The notes: a model not told the origin generated them from the letters alone. Shown: positions 36,159 to 45,307, numbered from the stretch's first letter. The stretch: DNA of 64,000 bases from Pseudobutyrivibrio ruminis AD2017 (GCF_000424305.1 NZ_KE384162.1:1-64000), one strand, 5' to 3'. Numbers and translations: made by a program.

Positions 36159-36798
36159 ATTCATGCTTTAAATAGAATATGGCAAGTTGAGTTCTGTCTC
36201 TTAGGTTTAGCTTTTCAAGGATTGAGGATAGATAGTTTCTAACTGTTCCTTCTGATAAGAAAAGCTTCTGGGAGATTTCTTTGTTTGAAAAGCCTTCGGC
36301 TACCAGCTGGATTACTTCGTATTCCTTTTCAGAAATATCGTATTTGCGATAATCGAAGCCATTATCTTCAGCGTTGTTCTGAGACATGAGAGTAGGCAGC
36401 TTGTCTATGACAGCGCCGCCAAATACACTTTGGCCGTTTATTGCAGCATGGAGGGCTGCAGGCAGAGATTTGTAATCCTGCTTTAAAAGATAGCCTTTAA
36501 CACCAAGCTTTAATGCCTTAACTATGTATTCATCATCAGAAAAGGTTGTTAAAAAGAGGATAGTAGCATTCTTATGTTTTGATAAGATTTCTTCAGCTGC
36601 TTCAAGTCCGTTCATATCCTCCATACGGATGTCCATAAGAAGCAGATCTGGATGAAGCTCATCGAATAGAGCTACGGCTTCGCGGCCACTTCCACCTTTT
36701 CCAACTATTTCAAATTCTGGTTCTGCAGAAATTATCATCTCAAGTGACATTGTAATTAGTTCATCATCATCAACTAGTAAGATTCGTTTCTTTTCCAT
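36157..36798 (-). CDS. NarL/LuxR-type response regulator
   Basis: This 213-residue protein has an N-terminal receiver (VDDDE acidic pocket, phospho-acceptor in LLMDIRMEDMNG, Lys in LLKQDY) and a C-terminal LuxR-type HTH (EVIQLVAEGFSNKEISQKLFLSEGTVRNYLS). It is the last gene of a five-gene minus-strand operon: ATPase, two permeases, kinase, regulator. It probably controls that exporter through the inverted repeat at 41152-41169. Confidence 0.93.
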   Translation of the reverse strand: MEKKRILLVDDDELITMSLEMIISAEPEFEIVGKGGSGREAVALFDELHPDLLLMDIRMEDMNGLEAAEEILSKHKNATILFLTTFSDDEYIVKALKLGVKGYLLKQDYKSLPAALHAAINGQSVFGGAVIDKLPTLMSQNNAEDNGFDYRKYDISEKEYEVIQLVAEGFSNKEISQKLFLSEGTVRNYLSSILEKLNLRDRTQLAIFYLKHE

Positions 36799-36801
36799 AA
36801 T

Positions 36802-37812
36802 CTATCCTCGTTTATTATTAAATGGTAATCTGGCGAATACTGTAAAGCCATCGTTAATATAAAAGTAGGCTTCGCCGCCAAGTGAATTTGCTCTGTTTCT
36901 AATATTTGTAAGACCGATTCCATCATAATCTTCAATGGAAATCTTTTGTTTTTGCTCTAATGAAAGTGTTCCATTGTCAGTAATTGATATAGTGCAGAAA
37001 CTGAAATTTTGATGTAGAATCACTGAAACTATATTTCCGTTTGAATGCTTTATAATATTCGTCACAGCTTCCTTTAGGATTCCTATTATTGAAAGTTTCA
37101 CATCAGTTGGCAAATTCTCATCCAAATCCAACTCCGTATTTACGGTAAAGCCATTTAGTTCATTAAGAATCTCATTTATATTTTTCTCTAAATCAATGGA
37201 ATCATCATGCAAATCGTGTACTGAGCTTCGCATCTTTTCCATGGATTCATCCAAGGTGTCCGACAGCATCTTTAGCTGAGGGGCAATTGCTTCATCTTTA
37301 TTTACAGTGGAGATAGCACCAAGAAGTAGGATAGCTCTAGAAAGAAGATGTCCTACGTTGTCGTGGATTTCTCTGGCAATTCGATTCCTCTCAGCTAGGG
37401 TGGCTAGGTGAACCTGTTGATCCTGCTCCATGAGAAGCGCTTTGTTTTTATTTTTTAGAATTTCTTCAAGCTCAATGCTATCATCACGGGTGCGGTGAAG
37501 CTGGTTTTTATAAATAATCATTTTGTCAAAAAGTGAAATGGAAATGATTGTAAAGGAAGCTATGATAATTAAAGCAATAATCTTAATCATCATATTAGTA
37601 GATCCAGCTGTAATCATGTAAATGATTGCTAATGCAAAAGGAATAGCTGTGAGAATAAAGTTGGCTAACTTCGTATTTACGATAACACCAATTTCCATAA
37701 ATAAAAAAACGCAAAGAGACATTACCACAGTGCCTGTGGTAATGCCATTTGCGATAATAAGAATTGTTAGACCAGCGGCTGAAAGAAGCCTGATGATTAT
37801 GTCATACAGCAT
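36802..37812 (-). CDS. NarL-partner sensor histidine kinase
   Basis: This 336-residue kinase has five or six N-terminal TMs (to about residue 95) with almost no extracytoplasmic domain, a coiled coil, HisKA_3 with the phospho-acceptor in AREIHDNVGHLLSR, and a HATPase_c domain with DNGT and GIGLTNIRNRA. Intramembrane-sensing kinases of this design often sense cell-envelope stress or peptides together with a neighbouring ABC transporter. The start overlaps the end of the permease gene, and the regulator gene follows after 3 nt. Confidence 0.92.
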   Translation of the reverse strand: MLYDIIIRLLSAAGLTILIIANGITTGTVVMSLCVFLFMEIGVIVNTKLANFILTAIPFALAIIYMITAGSTNMMIKIIALIIIASFTIISISLFDKMIIYKNQLHRTRDDSIELEEILKNKNKALLMEQDQQVHLATLAERNRIAREIHDNVGHLLSRAILLLGAISTVNKDEAIAPQLKMLSDTLDESMEKMRSSVHDLHDDSIDLEKNINEILNELNGFTVNTELDLDENLPTDVKLSIIGILKEAVTNIIKHSNGNIVSVILHQNFSFCTISITDNGTLSLEQKQKISIEDYDGIGLTNIRNRANSLGGEAYFYINDGFTVFARLPFNNKRG

Positions 37813-38965
37813 ATTGCTCCTTTTTCTTAGAGATAATTAATCCGGCTGCGAAGAATATGCCAGCAAATAATATCTCTATTAGCAAATATTCATAGAATGT
37901 TTTTCCAAGAATTCTATCTGCAGGTGTGTCATTAATAAGCCTAATGGCAGCTGTGTACCAGTATAGTGGTAAGAAGTGTGCAAACTTCACAATAGCTGGC
38001 GATAAAAACTGAATATCAATAAATACTCCACAGAAGAAGCTCATTGAAAGCACTAACATATTTGTAACCATGTTGATAATGTTTTCGTTGGTTGTGATGG
38101 CGCTAATCATATAGGCCATACCAAGGCCAACCAGCATTAGTGCAATTACATCAATACAGTAGAATATGAACTTTCCGTTGGTATCGGATAATCCCATCAA
38201 GCCAACTACAACAGTGACTGCAGCGGTGATAACAATGCCGATACAAAATACAGCAGCTATAATTGCAAAATTTCTGGTTTTAAAATGCATTCCACTGACA
38301 CTAATACGATTTTTAACGTCAACATCCTTTGTAAAGCTCAGTACTGAGCTAATGGAAATGCAAAGTATCATCATTAACGTATATCCGTTAAATGTAAACA
38401 TTCCTGTGTAGAAGGAACGATGGTTTTCGTCTGCGTTGTCCATGATGCTGGCCTTAGTGTCTGAAAGCTTAATCATGTTTTGATTCGTTAAAGCAATAGC
38501 ATCTTCCTCTGAATAACCACTATTTAAATATACCATAACATCTTGCATATAGGTACGTATTTTCTCGGTCAGTAGATATTGTGGAGCGGTGGCACCAGGT
38601 GCAACGAATTCCAACAAATCCTCAGTTTCCCCTTTTTTTACCCTTTCAGAGAAATCATCAGGGATAATTAATGCATAATCATATATGAGAAAACGTACAT
38701 TATCGTTCATCTCTTTTATAGATGTAGTTTGAGGGTCTACCACATCTTCAGTTTCATTTAGATATTCTATTAGTCCACGGCTTAAAGCAGAATTGTCGTT
38801 ATCAGTTATGGCTACTTTAACAATGGAATCCTCAAACATGGTATCTTTAGTGGTAGCAGTTGCCTTTGCTGAGATGTTTCCAAAGAGTACAAAAACTGAA
38901 AAGTAAACTATTATTGTTACAATGCATGCCTTTGTAGATTTTAGTATTGCATTAAAGACTGACAT
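37802..38965 (-). CDS. ABC-2 type permease, subunit 2
   Basis: This 387-residue permease has an N-terminal TM, a 150-residue extracytoplasmic domain, and five C-terminal TMs (about 195-380), the ABC2_membrane layout. It overlaps the upstream permease gene by 14 nt and the downstream kinase gene by 11 nt, showing tight translational coupling. With the sister permease it should form the membrane channel of an exporter. Confidence 0.9.
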   Translation of the reverse strand: MSVFNAILKSTKACIVTIIVYFSVFVLFGNISAKATATTKDTMFEDSIVKVAITDNDNSALSRGLIEYLNETEDVVDPQTTSIKEMNDNVRFLIYDYALIIPDDFSERVKKGETEDLLEFVAPGATAPQYLLTEKIRTYMQDVMVYLNSGYSEEDAIALTNQNMIKLSDTKASIMDNADENHRSFYTGMFTFNGYTLMMILCISISSVLSFTKDVDVKNRISVSGMHFKTRNFAIIAAVFCIGIVITAAVTVVVGLMGLSDTNGKFIFYCIDVIALMLVGLGMAYMISAITTNENIINMVTNMLVLSMSFFCGVFIDIQFLSPAIVKFAHFLPLYWYTAAIRLINDTPADRILGKTFYEYLLIEILFAGIFFAAGLIISKKKEQYAV

Positions 38966-40097
38966 ATTTTCTCCTCCTTAGGAATAATGTACTGACGATG
39001 AGACAACCTACAATCATTAAGCACATGATAAAAGTGTCCTGGTAAAATTCATCTGTTGGTCCGTAGGTTGATCGGATATACATAGCATCAGTGAGAAGTG
39101 CTGCAGGATTTATTTTGTTAATGATTGGGCAGTTATATTGAAGCAGCTGCTTAATCTGTCCCCACATAAGTCCACTAAAGAATGAGCAGATCATTGTGAA
39201 AAATAGTGGGACTGTGACAAGTAGTCTTTCATTTCTAATCATTGAACCCATCAGTGTTCCAGCGGAAATACCAAGTCCGCTACCTATACTGCAGAGGATA
39301 ATCATAGTGCCCATTGGAACTCCTAAATTTATTCCAAGTATGTATTGAATGTAAATAACAACTATAATGTTGGATACTATTTGTAAAAGAGTTCCAGCCA
39401 AAATTCCAGCTGAAATGCTAAGGAATTTGGAAGCAGGAGAGCACTCCACTCGCTTTCCACGTTCCGACATATTTGCGCACATACCTTCTAGCATGGAAGT
39501 GCTTATCCATGAACTGAAGAGAGACGTCATGGCTAGCAGTGCGTAGAAATATTGTAGGTATTGACTGGTGTTTTGTCCAAAGCTATGTTCAGAAATAAAG
39601 CTGTTATTTGAGCTGATTGCATCCATCGCCGCTGGTACTTTCTCAGGATGCTTTTTCGCAATATCATTAATCACATCAGTGTAATTATTATATTCACGAA
39701 CGATTTCGTTCATGATGGTGGAAACGTAGCTGTTTGACCGGACAACTGTTTCAATTCCATCTTGGGATTCTAGATAAAATCCGAAGATTATATCAGAATT
39801 CATATCCTCAACAGCTTCATCTTTAGATGAATAGGTGTGTAGGTTTAGAAGAGTAGTTCCTTCATCATTTTCTTTTGAAAGGTCTTTTAGCACCTGTTCA
39901 AATCCAGCAGATTTATCTAATTGGTTTACATAGCCAACATCGATGGTTTGAAGAGTGTCAGGATCTTCCTTTATAAGATTTCCAAATCCTAAGAAAAATG
40001 CTGTGGCAAGAACTAGTGGGAAAACAAAGTTCCAGCCCACTAACCAATATTTCCTAGATAATTCTTTTAGTTTATATACGAAAATTCTTAAAAACAT
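38952..40097 (-). CDS. ABC-2 type permease, subunit 1
   Basis: This 381-residue permease has the same layout as its neighbour: one N-terminal TM, a large ectodomain (about 45-175) and a cluster of TMs at the C-terminal end. The two are diverged paralogues and probably heterodimerise. The gene overlaps the ATPase gene by one base. Confidence 0.9.
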   Translation of the reverse strand: MFLRIFVYKLKELSRKYWLVGWNFVFPLVLATAFFLGFGNLIKEDPDTLQTIDVGYVNQLDKSAGFEQVLKDLSKENDEGTTLLNLHTYSSKDEAVEDMNSDIIFGFYLESQDGIETVVRSNSYVSTIMNEIVREYNNYTDVINDIAKKHPEKVPAAMDAISSNNSFISEHSFGQNTSQYLQYFYALLAMTSLFSSWISTSMLEGMCANMSERGKRVECSPASKFLSISAGILAGTLLQIVSNIIVVIYIQYILGINLGVPMGTMIILCSIGSGLGISAGTLMGSMIRNERLLVTVPLFFTMICSFFSGLMWGQIKQLLQYNCPIINKINPAALLTDAMYIRSTYGPTDEFYQDTFIMCLMIVGCLIVSTLFLRRRKYVSL

Positions 40098-41038
40098 TAG
40101 TCTCTAAGCTCCTTTCCTGTAATCTCCAAGAATACATCATTTAGAGTAGGAAGCTCTGTGGTTACATGACCGAATGGGATGTTATTGTCTGTAAGGTAGC
40201 TAAGAATATGAACCAGATTGTGCTCGCCACCATCGCATTTGATAATCACATCATCACCATCTTCCTTAACCTTATATACATGGTTAATTTCCTTAAGGCC
40301 TGCAAGAATCTCAGGGGATTTGTTTGGCAATCCTATTCGGATTTTCTCACGGCTGATAAGTGAAGATTTCAGTTCATTTGATGTACCATTTGCAATGTTT
40401 TTGCCGTGATCCATTATGACGACTCTGCTGCAAAGCTCCTCAACCTCTTCCATGTAGTGAGATGTGTAGATGATTGTTGCACCTGCTTTATTCATTTTTT
40501 TGATGCCTTCAAGGATTGCATTTCTACTTTGTGGATCAACGGCAACTGTTGGTTCATCAAAGATGACTAGCTTTGGCTTGTGAGCAATTCCGCAGGCGAT
40601 GTTTAGTCTTCGAAGAAGTCCACCGGAAAGCTTCTTTGGTTTTTGTTTTTTGTATTCTGTCAGCCCTGTGAATTCCAATGCTTCCTCTACATATTGTTTT
40701 CTAAGCTTTTTATCATTTATATATAGTCCACAGAAGAAATCTACATTTTCATATACATTCAATGTATCGATGACGGCCACATTTTGCATGACCACACCAA
40801 TCTGGGACTTTATGTCGTAGGCGCTTGGGCTCATTTCCTTGCCCCAGATTTTGATATCGCCTTTGTCAAAAGAAAGAAGAGAGAGCAGGCAGTTGATTGT
40901 TGTGGTTTTGCCTGATCCATTTGGTCCTAAGAGACCAAGTATCTCACCTTCTTCGATTTTTAGAGAAAAGTGATCTACAGCTACGTTTTCTCCATATCTC
41001 TTTACTAAGTTGTCTATTGATACTACTGTTTGACTCAT
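40097..41038 (-). CDS. ABC transporter ATPase of the ABC-2 exporter
   Basis: This 313-residue ATPase has Walker A GPNGSGKTT, signature LSGGLLRR (variant of LSGGQ), Walker B KLVIFDEPTVAVDP and H-loop YTSHY, followed by the C-terminal extension of drug/bacteriocin-exporter ATPases. The start at 41038 follows AAAGGAG; the frame is open 129 nt further but without ribosome site. It heads the operon with two permeases, kinase and regulator, a typical resistance or self-immunity module. The substrate is unknown. Confidence 0.92.
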   Translation of the reverse strand: MSQTVVSIDNLVKRYGENVAVDHFSLKIEEGEILGLLGPNGSGKTTTINCLLSLLSFDKGDIKIWGKEMSPSAYDIKSQIGVVMQNVAVIDTLNVYENVDFFCGLYINDKKLRKQYVEEALEFTGLTEYKKQKPKKLSGGLLRRLNIACGIAHKPKLVIFDEPTVAVDPQSRNAILEGIKKMNKAGATIIYTSHYMEEVEELCSRVVIMDHGKNIANGTSNELKSSLISREKIRIGLPNKSPEILAGLKEINHVYKVKEDGDDVIIKCDGGEHNLVHILSYLTDNNIPFGHVTTELPTLNDVFLEITGKELRD

Positions 41039-41099
41039 TTTCTTTCTCCTTTGTATTTGTTTTACAGCCGCCGCTGTTTGTCTTTTGTTTTGTTCTGAG

Positions 41100-41169
41100 A
41101 TTATAATACCGAAACTTTTGTCACATATGAAGTGAACTGTGTCATAAGTGTACATGACAAATGTCATGT
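41100..41169 (-). promoter_or_regulatory. Promoter and operator of the ABC-2/NarL operon
   Basis: On the minus strand a -10 TATAAT (41105-41100) lacks a good -35. About 50 bp upstream lies ACATGAC-AAAT-GTCATGT (41152-41169), a perfect 7-bp inverted repeat. Such half-sites fit dimeric NarL/LiaR-type regulators, and the operon encodes one, so positive autoregulation is likely (inference). Confidence 0.55.
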
Positions 41170-41254
41170 TGTTGTAGGAATGTATATATGCTATATTCTA
41201 CGTAATGATTATTATGAGTCGGTAGTGTGCCTTTGTAGCTATACATTTGAACAG

Positions 41255-41440
41255 TTACTATCTGAGGCGTGAATTATTCCACAGGAAGTAATCGAATCCG
41301 CTAAAACTACTATCTACGGCGCAAAATATCCTGTGGATAGTAGTCGGTTTACTATCTGTAAGAAAAAATGGTGCATAGGTAGTAAAAAAAGCAAGCACGG
41401 TTACTAGCTGTAAATTAAAATGGAATATAGATAGTAATTA
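41255..41440. repeat. 186-bp four-hairpin repeat, copy 1
   Basis: Four successive stem-loops start at 41255, 41307, 41349 and 41401. Each opens with a TTACTATCTG-like arm and closes with an AGATAGTAA-like arm about 20 nt later. A second copy with the same length and the same 52/42/52 spacing lies at 43695-43880. The repeat fills most of the 41170-41570 gap; no gene is seen there. A T-rich tract follows the last hairpin. Confidence 0.75.
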
Positions 41441-41570
41441 CATTTTTTAATATTATCAAGGACAGCCCTGGCACTTACAAATATTGGAATATATAGACTG
41501 GGGTGGCATAGGAAACTGATAAATAGTAGGTGAAGCAGGCAATATATATAGCAGGAGATTATCAAATAAT

Positions 41571-42269
41571 ATGGGTAGAATTGTAGCAATAGGTGGTGGT
41601 GAATTGGATACCACCCATAAAATTAATAATTATATTGTGGAGATGACTGAAAAGAAAAATCCTAATATGCTTTTTGTCGGAACTGCTAGCCATGATGCTG
41701 AAGGTTATATATCAGCTATAAAAAATGAATTTGAGGGCTTGGGTTGTACAGTAAATGCTTTGCGGCTTATAACTGAGAAGTATACAGATGAAGAAATTGA
41801 CAACATTATGAATCAAGCGGATATCATCTATGTTGGCGGAGGAGATACATCATTTATGATGGAGATATGGAAAAAGCATAGGATTGATATTAGGTTGAAA
41901 CAAATATATAGAAATAAACAGACTGTGTTAGCAGGCCTTAGTGCTGGTGCCATTTGTTGGTTTTCTCTTGGACATAGTGATAGTTCTTGTTTTGAAAAAG
42001 ATGGTCATGCAGGATATGGTTGGGTAAATGGGCTACTTGAACTCCATAGTTATGCTTTTTGTCCACATTATAATGAGAGAAGAGAAATCGTAGATAGGAT
42101 GATTAGTGATGCGCCAATTCCATGCATAGCACTTGATAATAATGTTGCCTTTGTAGAGCAAGATGGGAATGTTATTTTTATTACGTCAGATATTTCAGCA
42201 AAAGCTTATGTCATTAGAAATATTAATGATAGTTTGGATAAGCAGGAGCAGAAAGTGACAGTATTATAA
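41571..42269 (+). CDS. Peptidase E-like (S51) protein
   Basis: This 232-residue protein of the S51/class I glutamine-amidotransferase-like fold has an N-terminal GRIVAIGGGEL strand, YVGGGDTSFM, and nucleophile Ser124 in GLSAGAICWF, the family's GxSAG elbow. Classical peptidase E cleaves Asp-X dipeptides; many accessory homologues are uncharacterised. The ribosome site (GCAGGAGATT) is 12-15 nt upstream. It is the first of three genes between the two 186-bp hairpin repeats. Confidence 0.88.
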   Translation: MGRIVAIGGGELDTTHKINNYIVEMTEKKNPNMLFVGTASHDAEGYISAIKNEFEGLGCTVNALRLITEKYTDEEIDNIMNQADIIYVGGGDTSFMMEIWKKHRIDIRLKQIYRNKQTVLAGLSAGAICWFSLGHSDSSCFEKDGHAGYGWVNGLLELHSYAFCPHYNERREIVDRMISDAPIPCIALDNNVAFVEQDGNVIFITSDISAKAYVIRNINDSLDKQEQKVTVL

Positions 42270-42297
42270 ATCGGAGTTTTTAAGGATCACGGAGATA

Positions 42298-42840
42298 ATG
42301 ATTGAGATCACATACTTTCAACTTTTTCTATTTATAACGATAATATGGATAATCACTCGATGTTTCATAGCGATAAAATCGAAGATATTTTCAGTAAAGC
42401 GTGAATGTCGGCAACTTTTGGTTTATGTGTGTATTGTTGTTATTTGCAGATTTGTATACTTCGGATTCCATCTTGAGAATGGAAAGATACCGACATTAAA
42501 GATAGGCTTTGAAGATGATATCCGTGATATGATCAGTTTCATCCCATTTTATTTTCTTGTAGACCGATATGATGGTTGGAAGATGAACATTATTGGAAAT
42601 ATCACAATGTTCATACCGGTTGGGATCGTATGGCCGATTTGTTTTAGCAGACTTGATACGGTTAGAAAAACCATATTTGCAGGGGCCGGGTTTACTCTAC
42701 TTATCGAAATGACTCAGCTCTTTTGCCTCGGAAGACATACGGATGTAGATGATTTGATCTTAAATACGATCGGTGTAGTAATTGGCGCATGTATTGTATT
42801 CCTGATTCGGGGAAAGCAGAAGAAAAACAGTTCTTTATAG
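42298..42840 (+). CDS. VanZ-family membrane protein
   Basis: This 180-residue protein has about five TMs and the VanZ pattern: NIIGNITMFIPVGIVWP in the middle, then LLIEMTQLFCLGRHTDVDDLILNTIGVVIG. VanZ proteins are linked to low-level glycopeptide resistance and other membrane roles, but most are uncharacterised accessory genes. ACGGAG precedes the ATG. It follows peptidase E after a 28-nt spacer carrying a variant of the recurrent AAATCG motif. Confidence 0.9.
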   Translation: MIEITYFQLFLFITIIWIITRCFIAIKSKIFSVKRECRQLLVYVCIVVICRFVYFGFHLENGKIPTLKIGFEDDIRDMISFIPFYFLVDRYDGWKMNIIGNITMFIPVGIVWPICFSRLDTVRKTIFAGAGFTLLIEMTQLFCLGRHTDVDDLILNTIGVVIGACIVFLIRGKQKKNSSL

Positions 42841-42905
42841 ACAGTTGAATCCAAGTATGCCGGGATGATGTGATAGTAAGTTGTTCCGGAATTTTATAGA
42901 CGATG

Positions 42906-42921
42906 ACAAATCGAAATTTGT
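42906..42921. repeat. Spacer palindrome, 16-nt example
   Basis: ACAAATCGAAATTTGT is an imperfect palindrome directly before the CPBP gene's ribosome site. Variants recur at 3958, 7250, 42268, 43655, 44455, 45284, 46511, 48690, 50729 and 51290, nearly always between a stop codon and the next start in accessory DNA. The clearest perfect forms are AAATCGCGATTT (50729-50740) and the 18-nt form at 7250-7267. Confidence 0.6.
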
Positions 42922-42938
42922 ATAAAGGGAGAACATCA

Positions 42939-43589
42939 ATGGAAAAGACAACATATACAAAGTGGGATGGTTTTAGAGCGATAATATTATATGTAGTAGG
43001 TTGCATCATTCCAGTTATTTGCTGCGGAATACTGCCACAAACGAGAATCAGCTATGACACAATAAACATATTGCTATTTACATTAGATTATATACCGATA
43101 TTGCTATGTCTAATGTTCGTAAAATATGAAAAACGTGGCTTATCATCAATTGGAATAAGATTAACAAAATCATGGAAACACATCATTATACTATTGATTG
43201 GAACAGTGATAATGGTCTCTATTAATGGAGTGTTCAGCTGTATATTTATGGAGAAAACGCATATTACAACATTGTTTGGTTCTTATATAAATATATTGAT
43301 ATTTCTTCCAGGGGCAATTGAAGAAGAGCTTACCTGTAGAGCATATTTACAGACCCGATTAAGAGGTTTAATTGATAATGAAAAACTTGTTCTTTTTATA
43401 GGAGCATTTTTGTTCCTTCTATCACATTATCCGGTAAAGTGGTGTGTGGGAAAGTGGTTTCTACCAATTGATAGTGTGATTTTATTAATAATCTTAGGTT
43501 TAGTTTGTGGAATTCAGTATAACAAAACAAATAATGTTTGGATTCCAATAATTACGCATTTTATTTATAACATGGTACAGTTTGTATAA
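42939..43589 (+). CDS. CPBP-family intramembrane protease
   Basis: This 216-residue protein has about seven TMs and the CPBP (Abi/Rce1-like) active-site motifs: EEELTCRAYLQTRLRG in the middle and a C-terminal H-F-I-Y-N (THFIYNMVQ). Members process or confer self-immunity to bacteriocins and prenylated peptides in some bacteria. The ATG at 42939 is preferred because AAAGGGAG lies 8-14 nt upstream. It is the last gene before the second 186-bp repeat. Confidence 0.9.
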   Translation: MEKTTYTKWDGFRAIILYVVGCIIPVICCGILPQTRISYDTINILLFTLDYIPILLCLMFVKYEKRGLSSIGIRLTKSWKHIIILLIGTVIMVSINGVFSCIFMEKTHITTLFGSYINILIFLPGAIEEELTCRAYLQTRLRGLIDNEKLVLFIGAFLFLLSHYPVKWCVGKWFLPIDSVILLIILGLVCGIQYNKTNNVWIPIITHFIYNMVQFV

Positions 43590-43694
43590 ATCGTTGTTGC
43601 CCGAGCTCTTTAGAGCGAGGGATGCTTCTTGAACGTCAGTTCAAGAAGATGGGCATGTCGACAAATTCCTATTTATTGACAAGCATTTAATACA
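43590..43694. other. Spacer with nested hairpins
   Basis: CTTCTTGAAC (43625-43634) pairs perfectly with GTTCAAGAAG (43639-43648). A smaller GCTC/GAGC hairpin precedes it, and GCCC/GGGC can close both. A degenerate spacer motif (GACAAATTCC...) follows at about 43655. No T-run follows, so it is a structured spacer rather than a classical terminator. Confidence 0.5.
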
Positions 43695-43880
43695 TTACTA
43701 TCTGAGAGGCAGATTGCTTTATAGGTAGTAGTGGAAATTGCAAAAATTACTATCTGTGATAAATAATATCCTGTAGATAGTAGTTGGCTTACTATCTGTG
43801 AGCAATAATAACCTACAGATAGTAAAAAAAGCAAGTGCGGTTACTAGCTGTAAATAAAAATGGAATATAGATAGTAATTG
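43695..43880. repeat. 186-bp four-hairpin repeat, copy 2
   Basis: Stem-loops start at 43695, 43747, 43789 and 43841, the same 52/42/52 pitch as copy 1. The last about 70 bp (from a run of seven A's through the fourth hairpin) are nearly identical between copies. The first hairpins have diverged with compensating changes in both arms. It lies in direct orientation relative to copy 1, 2.25 kb apart. Confidence 0.75.
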
Positions 43881-43967
43881 TTGTTTATGAAGACACTTAT
43901 AATGGTAAGATGTTTAAAAGAATGCTTATTGAGAGCAAAAAAAATTTTAAAGGGAATGAAGATTGAC

Positions 43968-44456
43968 ATGATTACAGAGAGATTAGAAATTAACCGAATC
44001 ACTCCTAATGATAAGGAGGATTACTTTAGAAATATTTCAAATGACAAAAAAGTTTTGGAAACCTTTGTATGTACATACGCAGAATCTCTTGAGAAATTTG
44101 ATTTTGACCCATATTTAAAAATGGAGAATCTCTTTGCTATACGTATAAAGGAAACAGGGAAGCTTATAGGAATTATATTGTATTTTGATAATAATGGAGA
44201 ATCATGCGAAATAGGTTATGGGATTGGTTCTGAATATTGGAACAAAGGATATGCTACTGAAGCTGTTGCTGCTTTTATAGAGTATTGTTTTTATGATTTG
44301 AACCTAAAAAAGGTATATGCATCATATTTTACAGGAAATGATTCATCCAAAAAGGTTATGAAAAAATGTGGTATGACTTATGACCGATTTGTTGAAAAAG
44401 AATTTGAATATCTAGGAGAAGAGCGTGATTTAACGTATTATGTCATAGAAAGATAA
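43968..44456 (+). CDS. GNAT acetyltransferase, RimJ/RimL type
   Basis: This 162-residue N-acetyltransferase begins MITERLEINRITPNDKEDYF, the typical opening of the RimJ/RimL branch, and carries GYGIGSEYWNKGYATEAVAAFI (acetyl-CoA loop) and the NDSSKKVMKKCGM motif. The substrate may be a protein N-terminus, an antibiotic or a small amine. The frame is open further upstream, but that part lies against the hairpin repeat and lacks family resemblance. AAAGGGA lies 12 nt before the ATG. It is followed by the AAATCGGGATTT spacer. Confidence 0.85.
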   Translation: MITERLEINRITPNDKEDYFRNISNDKKVLETFVCTYAESLEKFDFDPYLKMENLFAIRIKETGKLIGIILYFDNNGESCEIGYGIGSEYWNKGYATEAVAAFIEYCFYDLNLKKVYASYFTGNDSSKKVMKKCGMTYDRFVEKEFEYLGEERDLTYYVIER

Positions 44457-44514
44457 ATCGGGATTTTTAGAGGCAAATTATATTCCAGTAAAACTTTCCA
44501 TGGAGAGAAAAAGA

Positions 44515-45261
44515 ATGAAGTTTCATTCATATGGAGATAAAAAGAATAAGACGATACTGGCATTGCACGGAATGCTTTGCGACTGGCAGAAATTCCGGGA
44601 ATTGCTTAAACCGTTGGAAGAAACATATTATGTCATATATCCCGCAATGACCGGATGCTATGACGGTTCAGAGAATTTTGTTTCTTTTGCAAAAGAAAGT
44701 GAGCAGATTGAGGCCTATGTTACGGAGAATCTTGGCGGCGAACTCTATGCCGTTTGGGGCGCTTCTCAGGGTGCAACCGTACTGACAGAGCTTCTTGCAA
44801 GAAACAGGATTAGTATAGAAAAAGCAATCCTCGACGGAGTATATCTGGCGCATCAGGGGAAAATATGTGCCAAGCTGGGGCTGAAGGCATTTCTGAAGAT
44901 GCAGAAAAACGGCGGACAGATTTCAAAACGAATGCAGGTCGTGAGTAAACTTATGGGACTTGGCAAAGAAGATCTCGCTGAGTTTTCGTTACTGTACTGG
45001 GGAAGTAGCAAAGAGTGTATGCAGGCTAATCTTATCGAGAATTATACGTATCGAGTGAATGAAGATATCAGCAAGACTGAAACAAAAGTATATCTCTGGT
45101 GTGGCAGCAAGGAACCTTATGCCATAAAATCCCATGAGATTTTGAAAAAGTACTTAAAGAACTATGAAGAACATATTTGGCCGAATGTCGGTCATGGAGT
45201 CATGCTGTATTTTCATACGGATGAGTATGTTGATGCAGTAAGAGAAAAATTGAAGGAATAA
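44515..45261 (+). CDS. Alpha/beta hydrolase
   Basis: This 248-residue protein has an alpha/beta-hydrolase fold: oxyanion strand ILALHGMLCDW, nucleophile elbow WGASQGATV (G-x-S-x-G), an acid in the YLWCGSKEP region and catalytic His in WPNVGHGVMLYF. The substrate is unknown. GGAGAG lies 7-12 nt before the chosen ATG; an upstream in-frame ATG includes the ribosome site itself. Codon use is richer in G/C third positions than the chromosome flanks, suggesting recent acquisition. Confidence 0.85.
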   Translation: MKFHSYGDKKNKTILALHGMLCDWQKFRELLKPLEETYYVIYPAMTGCYDGSENFVSFAKESEQIEAYVTENLGGELYAVWGASQGATVLTELLARNRISIEKAILDGVYLAHQGKICAKLGLKAFLKMQKNGGQISKRMQVVSKLMGLGKEDLAEFSLLYWGSSKECMQANLIENYTYRVNEDISKTETKVYLWCGSKEPYAIKSHEILKKYLKNYEEHIWPNVGHGVMLYFHTDEYVDAVREKLKE

Positions 45262-45307
45262 CTTACAGGATAATGAAATAAGCAAATCGGGATTAGTGGA
45301 GTAGAAC

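Noticed and set aside
3141-41515. Recurrent GGGTG(T)GACATAGG-like string (about 3145, 3490, 7268, 41501)
   Set aside because: Four loose matches near accessory-gene boundaries; too short and variable to separate from chance without a genome-wide count.
41255-43880. CRISPR array made of the TACTATCTG repeats
   Set aside because: The repeated units are inverted arms rather than identical direct repeats, the pitch is uneven (52/42/52), the intervening sequences are partly the same in both copies, and no cas gene is present.
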